From assembly GCF_932274485.2 (NCBI RefSeq), contig NC_065879.2, positions 41,658,436-41,722,435 of the forward strand: a DNA stretch of 64,000 nt, in the 5' to 3' direction. This DNA is from Patella vulgata. Lineage: Eukaryota; Mollusca; Gastropoda; Patellidae. The notes under the pieces are model-generated. The model saw only the letters and a program-made list of their open reading frames with translations, was not told the DNA's origin and searched no databases. A program made the translations under genes and the position numbers. Shown one piece after another: positions 1-11,300 of this stretch (position 1 is its first letter; every line of letters begins with the position of its first letter).

Positions 1-1672
1 ACAATTGTATGCAAATGACATAGTGTAAGCTCAACATCTATTTTCTTCACTCTTTAACAACATAGTCCCTTTATTACTGAATCCATCATTTTTAGCCAAT
101 AAGAAACATTAACAGATTTACTTGCAGGGAAAATCGTTGAGTTTGATAGAGTTGTAGGGTCGACATATGACAAGCTTAAAGTCTTTGATTCTCAATTCAT
201 AGATTTATAATCCCTTGTAGAGTACAATATTGTGAAAGTTGATTTTCTGAAAGAAATATCAGTCAAAATATGGCTCAATTTCATCCAGTATTTACATAGA
301 TATGTGAATTGAACATTTTGTCATCATTCAGCATCTGTTTTAGACCATATAAATCGGATTATGGTAAAACCAAGCTTTGCTAAAATAATTCAATGGGCCT
401 TTTTTAATTCAAACGGATTCCAAACAAAGAGATTATCTACCATTGATATTTGTTTTCTTAATTCAATGTTAGATAATCAATCGGAGTACATTTTAGCTTG
501 ATTAAACCATGAACAAAATTATATATTTTCCGAAAAATGCAAATGACGACTAGTGCCTTAATTAAATAAATATTGTAAAACAAGAAACTAATGTATCATG
601 AAACTAATGTGACCTGCAAGGGTTGATATTAATGCATACTCATACTGCAATAAATCCTTCCCACCAAATCTTCTTTTCTAAAATTACAACTGGGAAACTA
701 CTGTAACGTAAGTTGAACAAAGTAATAACCAGTTTAAATAAAGCTAATTAAACCATTGTTATTATATTAATTATGACATTGATTAACCTATAAACAAAAT
801 AGTTTGTTGTTTGGATGGGTGTTCTGATTGACCACAATGCTGATTTACTTGTGGAACTATCTTGTTAATGGTACAGTATTTTACAGAATAGAAATACATC
901 AGTATGTTGACATCAGTTTCGTGTTTTACAGTAACCTTATATAATAAATCTATACTAAATAGCAATAGGTACAATGCATGTAGATATTAGATATACGAGG
1001 CAACACTTATTTATTTACCATTTTATGGTCATTTGTAAAAGATGTTGTAATAACATAGGTTATTAATAAATATTTATAATGTTATATATTCAATACTTAT
1101 ATATACAGTATACATCTTAAATGCAGTATCAATGCACTAATTAGATATAATAAAATGGGGACTATTTTGGCCATACACATGGTAATATTGTTTTTGATGT
1201 TCAAGCTGTATGTACAATTTTCTTTGGCGTTTATATACAGTGTAAACCATGAAAGCAGCATACAAAGTATTATTTGAGGTAAATTAAAATAAACACTAAA
1301 ATACACTAATTAATTAATATAACTTTAAGAAATGTAACTAGCAAGGCGATATAGTTCTTATACAAATATATGAATATTATGATTCAAATAGTTTCATTGG
1401 CTCTTCAAACCATTTTTATAGTATTCGTTATTCAATGTCAATTAATGGACCTTGATCAGATTTTGTTTCTGTTATGAAATATTTAATAGTATTAATTAAA
1501 TGAAATTAACTATATTTAAAAATATACCCCAAAAAAGAAAAATAGATAAGATTTGTAAGATCAGAAAACAGAAATGTACCAAAATCGGAAGAATGAGCAG
1601 TTCACTTGATTCAAATATTTGAATAATGACCACTTTATGTGACCATCAAAACAGAGTGGAAATAGACACAAG
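1..1672. other. AT-rich flank 3' of RYK, no gene seen
   Basis: No supported reading frame, RNA gene or complete repeat was found. A stretch near 240-320 (AGTATTTACATAGATATGTG) resembles one near 2570, so a diverged dispersed repeat may be present. Confidence 0.5.
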
Positions 1673-1807
1673 TTTATTCTACAGTTTTAAAGCTTCCAGG
1701 CCTAACTATATTAGTTTGTCTGTCTCATATTTACAGAACCACAACACTATTCTAAAGTTTATAAAACTTAATGTTATTTATATATTGCACACCAGTTTTT
1801 CTTTAAT
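1673..1807 (-). promoter_or_regulatory. Possible RYK polyadenylation signals
   Basis: On the minus strand, ATTAAA lies at 1807-1802 and AATAAA at 1678-1673, 450-590 bp past the RYK stop. Such hexamers are common in AT-rich DNA, so this is only a plausible end of the 3' UTR. Confidence 0.25.
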
Positions 1808-2258
1808 GCGTCTTGTAATAGTTTCTACATAAGTAAATTTTCATTTTTTTAAAAATATTGTTTATCCATTTGCTTTCTGGCTCTGATCTTCAATTCTGCT
1901 GAATAAAATATTTGTTGTCATAGTTACTGATTATATTCTTTAACTACATTTGATTCTGTGAGGTACTGTATACTTTTCTTGGTAAAAACATTTTTCAGAG
2001 GTGAAAAACAATACTGAACACATTGTCCGAGGATTAAAACTTTCCAGATTTCTATGGCACATCTCGTTGTTTGTAAACTTGTAAATTGTGATTCATCAAT
2101 GAATTAGGGTATCTGGAGTATGTTCATGGAGACTAATAAGAAGATTTTATCTACAAGAGATCACTGTACACTTTATACACAATACTGTCAATTATCTTTA
2201 AATAGTTACATTGTTTCTAGCACTAAAACCGATAATAATTAAAAAGATTGTCAACTTA

Positions 2259-2370
2259 TTAAATATAACGACCAAGTGCCGTGTAGAAGTCCTGTAAACA
2301 ACCTAATAACTGAGAGAATTTGGGACGTTCATCTGGTGACATTGCCCAACAACACGCCATGACAGCAAAT
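2259..2370 (-). CDS. RYK: RYK exon 14 (last coding exon)
   Basis: The acceptor is TTTTCAG just above 2370. The first base completes a Leu codon; then FAVMACCWAMSPDERPKFSQ and a tail ending TALGRYI, with stop TAA at 2261-2259. This is the C-lobe end of the kinase-like domain, with the usual CCW and RP residues. The hydrophobic C-terminus resembles vertebrate RYK (AYV). Confidence 0.96.
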
Positions 2371-5300
2371 CTGAAAATAAATAATGAATATTTAGCGATT
2401 CATCTGGTAAAATGGAATGAAATCAAATGAGGTTTAATGAGACTCATCAACACTCTTATTAAAGTCATTTTGAAACTAATATAATATTCATATCATAAAG
2501 CTGCTCATAAGAGAGAAATTTGAATCTTTAAATCAATATAAGTAAAAAAATTGGTTCAATTCGGTTCAGTATTTACAAAGATATGTGTCATAATGCACCT
2601 GGGAACAGAGTGTGCAAGCAAATTGTACTGATCACAGTAACACTTCTGTGTAAACTTTTTAGAATTCCAAATTCCAGTTCCAACCAAATTCTACAGACTT
2701 GGCAACTTAAAGATTTGGCAATTGTTGCATTTGTAAGATTTGTTAGTCAGGCCATGTTTGCAAAGGTTAAGATTGTGGAAAGTGCAAGCAGTAGACAGCG
2801 TAACATTACTGTCTGTCATACAATTCAATAATCAGTTTGTTTAATGGCATATAGGTGAGATTAACATACTTATTCTTTTGACTATTTTCAAGTCAACTAA
2901 ATCAGTAATGTAACACTGATCATTAACTTCTTGGATACTGGATAAGTTATAAATATAGCAAACTTACAATTCATCTGGACAGTTGATTGGTTGAGCTATT
3001 CTATACCCTTCCTGTAAATATGATGCCATTTCAAATGAATCTACATCTGCATATGGTTGTTGTCCCATTGTCATTAATTCCCACATAGTAACTCCAAATG
3101 CCCACTGTAATAAATAAACATATTATACCATTTACAATTTGAGACATCAGGGAGATGGGACAGTATTCCTAATCGGGACAGTATTCCTAAACAGAACTGT
3201 ACTGTTTTAAAACTCAGCAATAAATATTGCCAACAAAAAATTTATTTTCTTGTTTGTTTACATGTGTAGGTCAACCAAATTGTTTGGATAAGAATATTCT
3301 ATTTAATTTCATAAGGCCATTCGATGGGGCATCAAGCTTTAAACATGGACTCTGAAAATCCTTGTTTTTAGATCTGTACCAAAGTCGACATTATTTGTAC
3401 ATACCACATCACTGGCTGGTGAAAAGCGTTTTTCTTGTAATGCTTCTATAGACAGCCATTTTATGGGTCTATTTTCATTATCTCCTAGACAATTATAATC
3501 AGCCGGAAATAAATCACGGGATAAAGAATTGTCCATTATTTTTACCACAAGATCACTATCAACACTGTAAATATAAATACATATCAAAATTAATATTTAT
3601 AAAGAATTCAAACAAGACATAAAGGCGAGGTAACAATAGGATATGTATAATTATCATACATAGGAAAAATGTCAGGATTGACAAATAAGTATTGTCTATA
3701 AATTGTTAGGGTGCTCCACCATAAATAAATATCTCCAAATATCTTGAAAATTACACCACAATATTTATAAATATACCAAGCCTTAAATCAGTTTCGCACA
3801 TTTATAATCACTAAATAAACAGTAATGTAAGCTATGACCATTTAACCATCCATAAATAATAGACTGGAAAATGGTTACGCATGTCGGCCATAACATCCGG
3901 GTTACATGACCTTGTTTTGAAATTAGTCCCACTTAACCAGTCTACCGACCATTCTCCGTCTCATTGACAGGCCAGGATAATCAAGACTACTTTTATTACG
4001 AAAGTTAAAAGAAAGCTGGAACAAGAAATTTAATTTAAAAACATGCACGTTAGGCAACTCAACAATTGTTTTAAGAACCTTGTAAAACTAAAATGAAACT
4101 ACTGCTAGTATCATGTTCTTGCCTAATGTGTTTCAGAGATATTATTTGTACTAAAGCAAAAGATGGCATTTAGTTTCATATTTGGTAAAGGCTAGAAATT
4201 CTCACTCAAATCTTTCCTCAGTTATAGAACTGTGTGCTGTGTAAACTTCATTTCTGCTTTATTATTACCTTACACTAAGAAATAGAGATCAATCAGTAGA
4301 GTTTCAACATATTTATGGTATGATTATCCTTGAAATACTAGTGTCATAATGTAAATCCCTTCGCGGTATGTGATCCAGAATATTTTTAAGATAATAGATA
4401 ATTAATTATTATAATTATCTGATAATAATAATAATATTGAATACTTACACACAGTTTCTGGTAGCAATATCTTTATGTATGATCTTTTTACGGTGTAGAT
4501 ACTGTATACCTCTAATAATCTGTATCTCCATATAAACTAATTGCTGGGTTGACAAAGACTACAAATAAAATATATAAATTAATAACATTGTTTCTTGATA
4601 TACAGTGAACTGTCAATTTAGACATCGTACAGGATCGATACAATATGTTGGATTACACAGCATGTCGGAATACTCAATTGCCTCAATACTGGAAGTATCA
4701 TTATACCTTCATATACCGTAAGTATCATTGTACCTTCATATACCGGAAGTATTATTATAATGCACCCTTGAATACTCAGAACTTAAAATATGATAATGTC
4801 AGAAACCATTGTCGAAATTGATAAAATCTCCTTCTGTTGTATTTGAAGAAAGTACCAAGGATTCGATTAGTTTTGCAAGCGGTATATCGCCATCTTTGTC
4901 GTCAGAAGATACACCAAGACGAATAAATAGCCTAAACTATTGGCCGACCAATTGACTGAAAGGTTGTTTTTGTCCACGCCCTTATGGCGCTCTCACACTC
5001 TGCCGTGTAGGCCTACCGTCCACCTGCCGGGCTATTAAAAAAAACCAGAGTCCAGAACGTTGGCAGAACGTTGGGTTTTGAGCGAACTTGTCCCCGGCCG
5101 CAAAAAAAATTAATCTTTTCACCGTTTCGTTGCCATATTCTGACCGTTCTCACCGGGCGCATACCGGGTGTTGAACATGCTTCTACCGTCTTCACCGCCC
5201 AGATTGACTTTTGTTGAAAATTTCGGCCGTTTCCATACCGGGCCCATACCGGGTCTCGAACGTGTGCACCGGGTTTGTAGCAGCCACCTACAAGTCACTT

Positions 5301-8300
5301 AACGTCCCCTCACCGCTCGGAGCGTCCTGTGAGCGAGTCCCCGACTACCATAAATACCCCGATTTGAATGGCAACGGTCAGTCCGCTCTCCATTTTTCTT
5401 CAAGGAAACTCCACGACACTTCTCCTCATCTTTTGATCACATATTTACTGCATTATGCCACTCAAGAAGGGTAAGCCTAGGGGGGGGGGGGTCAGGCAGA
5501 CGCCGTGGAAGCAAAGCAGCGGATGTATCAGCACCACCACAGAAGAGGGCCAAGAGGAAACCTCCTTCTATTGTCTCTGATGTGTCTGTTGATGAAGAAG
5601 TTCCTACCTCCTCTAGTTCTGAGGAAGAACAGCCTACTGCTGCTGAGGCTCAGGCTCAGACCTCCTCTAGTTCTGAGGAAGAACAGCCTACTGCTGCTGA
5701 GGCTCAGGCTCAGGATCAGGATCAAGAACAAGAACAAGAAAATTTACAAATTCCTGCTGCAGCACAAACATCTACAGGCAATATACCCAATAATTAGTGA
5801 CAAACGGTGGCACACGGTGACAAAAGTAAATTTGTTGGTAATGGCACGTTCATATGATGCTACTGTGAAGGTAAGGACATGTTATGGACCCGTTATAGGA
5901 CGTTATGGGAACGTCAAGGCGTTAACAGGATGTTACCCATGCGTTAGGGAGGCGGCGACGTCAGAATCAGGCGGTACCGCTTTGGAAACAGCCGTTGGCA
6001 GTCCGGTATGAACACTGTAATGAGGACGGTATGAATACGTTATGAAGACGGTGGCACGGTATCAATACGATCATGACACGTTCACAACCCGCTTACAACC
6101 CGTTGCAGACGGTGGATTTTTTTTTGCTCGTTCATCACCGTTCTGTAACGGTTTACCACCGGGTGTAAATAAGCGCCAACGCCCTATTAACGTGTTGCCC
6201 GCTTTGATAACGAACCACCGTGTGCCCTCGCCATTCTCCACCGTCCGCAGACATTTTCGCGCACGGTGGCACACGGTAGGCCTACACGGCAGAGTGTGAG
6301 AGCCACTTTAAACCACTTGTTGATGTCTTCAAACTTAGCGTTCAAGTAAAATCATTTCTTACTGCTGTCGAAGTTATCGGCAAACGTCTGTTTGAATTCA
6401 TCTTTTCGCTTTAAAATGCTGGATACTGTGGTATGGCCAATTAAATACTTAACGGCTAATTCCTTCTGTGTAGGTCATGAAACTTTCTCAAAATATGCTA
6501 TAATATGCTGTTTGAATGACATCCAATGTCAAATCTGTACGGGCACGCTTTGCAGGACAATCAATATTATAATGATAGTGATTCTTCATCTCAGCAATTT
6601 ATATATAATTTTGCTGTATTTGATGTGAGAAACTTAAATCAAAAACCAAGCGCTCTCTTACAAGATAAAATTATCAAGGTAATCAACAAAGACTGGTACC
6701 TGTTTTAGGCTCACAGATAATTGATTGGTGATTGCTTGTCGATTAACGCCCACAGATTGAAGGCCGGATTATTCAATGTTAACTGATCACAAATCATGTG
6801 ACGGGACTGCTGATTGATGTCGTAATTCGGAATATTCAGAATCCGGACTACTCAAAACTTTTTGGGTTGAAGTAGAAGTAATAATGAAATAAATCGGGAC
6901 ATGAAAATGATGACGGATTTCACAAGATGCTGTAGTATTATTCAGATGTCAGAAGTGACAAGAGTCCACTGTAGGATATAAATGAAGATATCTTAAATCT
7001 GAATTATTCAAAATCTCCTAATACCTTCTAGCAGGAAATAGTATTCTATGTTTTCATTTAAATAGCCATTTAACACTTGATTGATTTGATTTTGCAGCTA
7101 ACCCAGGAGTATAGATTAGATGTCATTTATGAGTAGGCCTATTACATATTATAGCTTGGGTTTTTGAAAATTAGGTAAGTTTAGGGTTACTTTGAAAGTG
7201 ATAATGTCTCTTTAACACAAAGGGACTGGCTTGAGGCAGGGTAAAATATTGTACTACTTTCGATTATAAATTTTTGTTTTTTATTTTTTATTAATAGGTT
7301 CGTCCACTTGCTGAGTCTGTCGACTGAACTCTTTAATTTGACTTCTGGTTAGGATCGATTGTGTTTGACTACTTACATAATGTGAACCACACTCCGACAT
7401 TCGACACTTCTGTAAGAATTTTTTTAAGTTGCCCTCATTAGAATACTGATAAATACACATTGGTTGGCTCTCGTCCTCTAAACACGACCCAATCACAGGA
7501 TTGATATTTGGATGTACCAAGCCCTTTAATTGGCTACTTTCAGTCATAAACAATTGAACTTGATCAGTTTTTGCTTGATCTGGAAAAAATATATTTCAAA
7601 TGCTTTCATTGATTTAAATGTTAAGCAAGATTTAATTAGCATTTGTAAGAGCATTAAATTCTAACTATTTATTCCTGAAGATATGTGAAATTTACGATTT
7701 TTAGAATTTGTATGAAAATCCAAATACCATCGCACATTCTTGATATTTCGTAACACAAACAATCGAAAACTGCCATGGCAAAAATTATATAAAGATATGT
7801 TATGCCAGTTAAATAGCGTTCAAAAATATAAGTGTGAAAATAATAACTTTAATAATGTTTAATGTTAATGCCAACAACATTTTAAGATATATAAGCCAGA
7901 TCATTCATATATATATCTCAAAAGTAAAAAAACATATACTATTTTAAAGTAAAGACTGTAATTATTATAATTACACACATCTGATTCTAACAAAACCTCC
8001 ATAAATGAAGGGCTGGCTTGTACGAAACAAATAAAATTGCTCAATATTTAACAAAGGTACATAAAGAAGGTATTGTGAAATCAACAAAAACTTAAGTCAG
8101 AATTGATCAATCTGAATAAATCTTTTTACCCGAATAAAGAAATTAGTGCAAGCTTTATTTTAAATGGCCATAACTTGGTTTGAATGGATTAATTTGAAAA
8201 ATTTCGGGACCAGAATTTTATTGGGTTTTTTTTTAAAAATAAAAGTACTTTTGTTTGTGTACAATCTTAAACTCTATCCAACTTTTAATCTTGGTCATTA

Positions 8301-11300
8301 ATCTCATTAAAATGTAATCTTTACCTGAAATGGCTTTAATGAAAACTTCTTGTTCTGTGGATATTTCATTACCATCTTCACCAACTAATACACCATGATA
8401 TATTTTACCAAATGTACCTACAATACAAAATTATATACTCTATTTTTAAATCATTCAGTACATAATGGTTCAGCACTATTATGTCCATTGGGCAAATGTC
8501 AACTAAAAATTTGCAAACTTCTCTAAAAAACAGATAGCAATGGGTTGATATCTGAACAATATTCAGCCATGTTTGCAATGACTGAACATAATGTGGTCTA
8601 CAACATTGATAGCTACTCCATAAAAAGAATCTTAATTTTTTTAGTGTATTTTCCCTCGAGACATGCTATCACTTACTACAAAAGATGAATAGATTATGAT
8701 GTCAGATTATGTTCTTACCTTCTAAAAGAATTTCTCCTAATGATAATCTTTTTCTTTCTATAGCTATCTCATTTAATATAGCTTTAACATCAGTTGGTTT
8801 TAATTCAGCAATAGCAGATATACCACGTCTAAAGTTAGGCAAACCTGAAATTAATTTATAAAGTTGGTTATATTGGCTGTTAGTTAGTCAAACCTGAAAT
8901 CAATTCAAGTTGGATATAATTCAGTTATGAGTTAGGTGAACCTATAATCAAATACATAAAGTTGTTTATAATTCAGTTGTTCTGTAGCAGAATGATAAAC
9001 TATGTATAAAAAGTTAGGTATTTCATATTACTACTGTTAAAAAGTTTTTTAATATAAATTTCCTATACATCCATCATGATCCGTAATGTAATGTGTCTAA
9101 TAGCTACATCATCCAGCATAATGTTCTAACATTTTTTTTAACAGTACAAAAATGATTTCAAGGCTGGACTAAATTAAGTGCTATATGTACTAAATTCAAA
9201 AACAAAATAATTAATTATATTTTGAAATTGACTAGGAAGCGACAAATGAGGTTTAGAACTGTGACACCTGTCTGGTGACGATGACTGGCCTCTAAACAAT
9301 ATAACATCTATTAGTTCTGATTGTTTACGTTTCCAAACTTTCTCAGTAACCCACATGTTTTGTTTATTTACAGTGAAAACACAAATATAAACACATGAAT
9401 AGTAAACAATGTCACATAGAGAAAGAGACAGGTTTGTTTAGAAGACAAATTATCTGACACCCTCGACTATTCAAATAGAACGATACGTTCAAACACTTGT
9501 ATAGTATCATAGTACAAATGTAAATACAATCAGAAATACAGATTGATCAATTGATTTTTAATAGTTTAAAGAAATTCTGCCAGACAGAACTTTACAAATA
9601 TTTTATAACAAGTGAATAATTTAAATGTAACCATGTGATAATAACATCATTAGCACAAAACCATTTGATGTCTAAATAAGTAGTATCAACTTTTGTTATA
9701 CTGTTATAGTCTTCAAATTCTCTTGTAAATGATTTGTGTCAGACAGCACATAAAACTGCATCATTCAAAGTCTAGAATTTGTAAAAGGTGAAAACAGTAA
9801 TTATCAGTTTTCAGAGATAACACTATACTTTAGGTATCAGGCATGGGAATGGAAAATAATAGGAAATCATTGATTTAACTTTCTCAACTTCCATCTAGTG
9901 CAATCGCAGAATAATTTCAATATAAACTATTATTATGATGAACAAACACATGTTGAATAAAAGTAGTTCAGCATGAAAGAAAGTTGTATTGAAAGTTACC
10001 TGCTCCAGTGGCATTGTTTGGTGTATCTGGTCGTAAAAATGTCTGACTCTGGGCTGTTAATGCTTGAGAACTACTACTGTCACTGAAGAAAAATATAATC
10101 AAACTTAGCGTTAGCCTACTAAAAGATATTAAAATCTACGCAAAATTTCATCTCAATCAATAAAACATAATTTGATTAAAAAAGAGATTCAAATCTCATT
10201 AAAGTCAAACCATCTCTTGAGATAACATTTATTTCTACAAAATAAAAATGTTTACTTAATGGGCAAAAAATAGAGAGTTTGATATCTAATGTCAATTTAT
10301 CCATGTTTAAATTAAAACAGTTTATTATATGATGAACTTACTAGTAATTCATTCGCTTAGAATAACGATCTGCACTCTTCTGTGAATTGAGGTAATAAAC
10401 TGCTACAGCTAAAGCAATAAGCAATATAAGAGCACAAGCACATCCAACAGCAATGTAGAAAATATGAGTTGATGTAGTTAAACTATCAGTACGACTAGCA
10501 TCTGTGAAGAAAAAAAAGAAGAATAAAATTTGTATGTTGCAATTTTCCGGATGAATAGGCAAATATTCAGACCATTTTAATAGTCTTACCAAATATGATA
10601 TTGGTAAAATATTATGAATATTCTGATTGGCTACTTTTAACAAATTGACTGCTTGTAACAAAATTTTAAGATCACAGACTCACAAAAAGTGTATTCTATC
10701 TAGACAAAAGTAATACTTTGACTGGGCTGATGATAGAGTAATATGCTGTGAAAATTGTTTAAACAATTAAACCCAAATAGGTGACCCAAATGAATTTAGT
10801 TAGTTCATACAAAATCTTACCTTGGAAATGTTGATCTTGTTGAGAGAAATTGCCCATGACATGTTTAGAAGAAGGCAAATCTTTGGCCCACACACCAGCT
10901 GAAAAATAAAATCAAAACATTTTTTGAATATGCTGATTTTCGTATTAGTCCTGAGTGTCTAAAGATACAAAAACATCCAATGTCAACTCATTGTTACAAT
11001 AACTGACCATAAAATGTATTTTAATTGAATTTGTATGAGAAACAATCACTGGTTTTATTACATAAGTATCGATATATCAACATCTAATGTATCTTAATTT
11101 GCTTGATCAAGGCCGCAGATCCCGGGGGGGATGTCCCCCCCTGGATTTTCACTGGGGGGGATTTCATATGCCTCGTCCCCCCCAGAAAAACGCATTGATA
11201 AAATTTCAAAAGTCTTATTTTCAGCCCGGGAAATGTAGCCTATATTTCCGAACATGCCGATATACAATGCCCAGAAATGGTCTCAGATAGCATTTTGAGG

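Larger units (their letters stand above)
4985..6307. mobile_element. GC-rich inverted-repeat DNA element, PIF/Harbinger-like by target duplication
   Basis: About 1.32 kb in RYK intron 10, flanked by TTA at 4982-4984 and 6308-6310. The ends are inverted repeats sharing about 30 bp (CTCTCACACTCTGCCGTGTA then GGCCTACCGT); the outermost bases differ by a short indel. Base composition is far more GC-rich than the surroundings. A TTA duplication and such termini fit PIF/Harbinger elements, but no transposase domain is present, so it looks non-autonomous. It carries a Ser/Glu-rich reading frame and many CGTTA, CGGT and CCGT motifs spaced about one helical turn apart. Confidence 0.8.

Noticed and set aside
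5505-6011. 168-codon plus frame across the GC-rich element
   Set aside because: Out of register with the ATG-led and Ser/Glu-rich frames; composition arises from repeats and crosses the phased motif array.
7281-7376. Continuation of the kinase exon reading frame downstream of position 7377
   Set aside because: A strong GTAAGT donor follows ECGSHY and the next exon restores the RYK alignment; the extra residues match nothing in the family.
9174-9356. 60-codon minus frame as an extra RYK exon
   Set aside because: Exons 7 and 8 already splice in phase with family-like sequence; the frame matches no RYK region.
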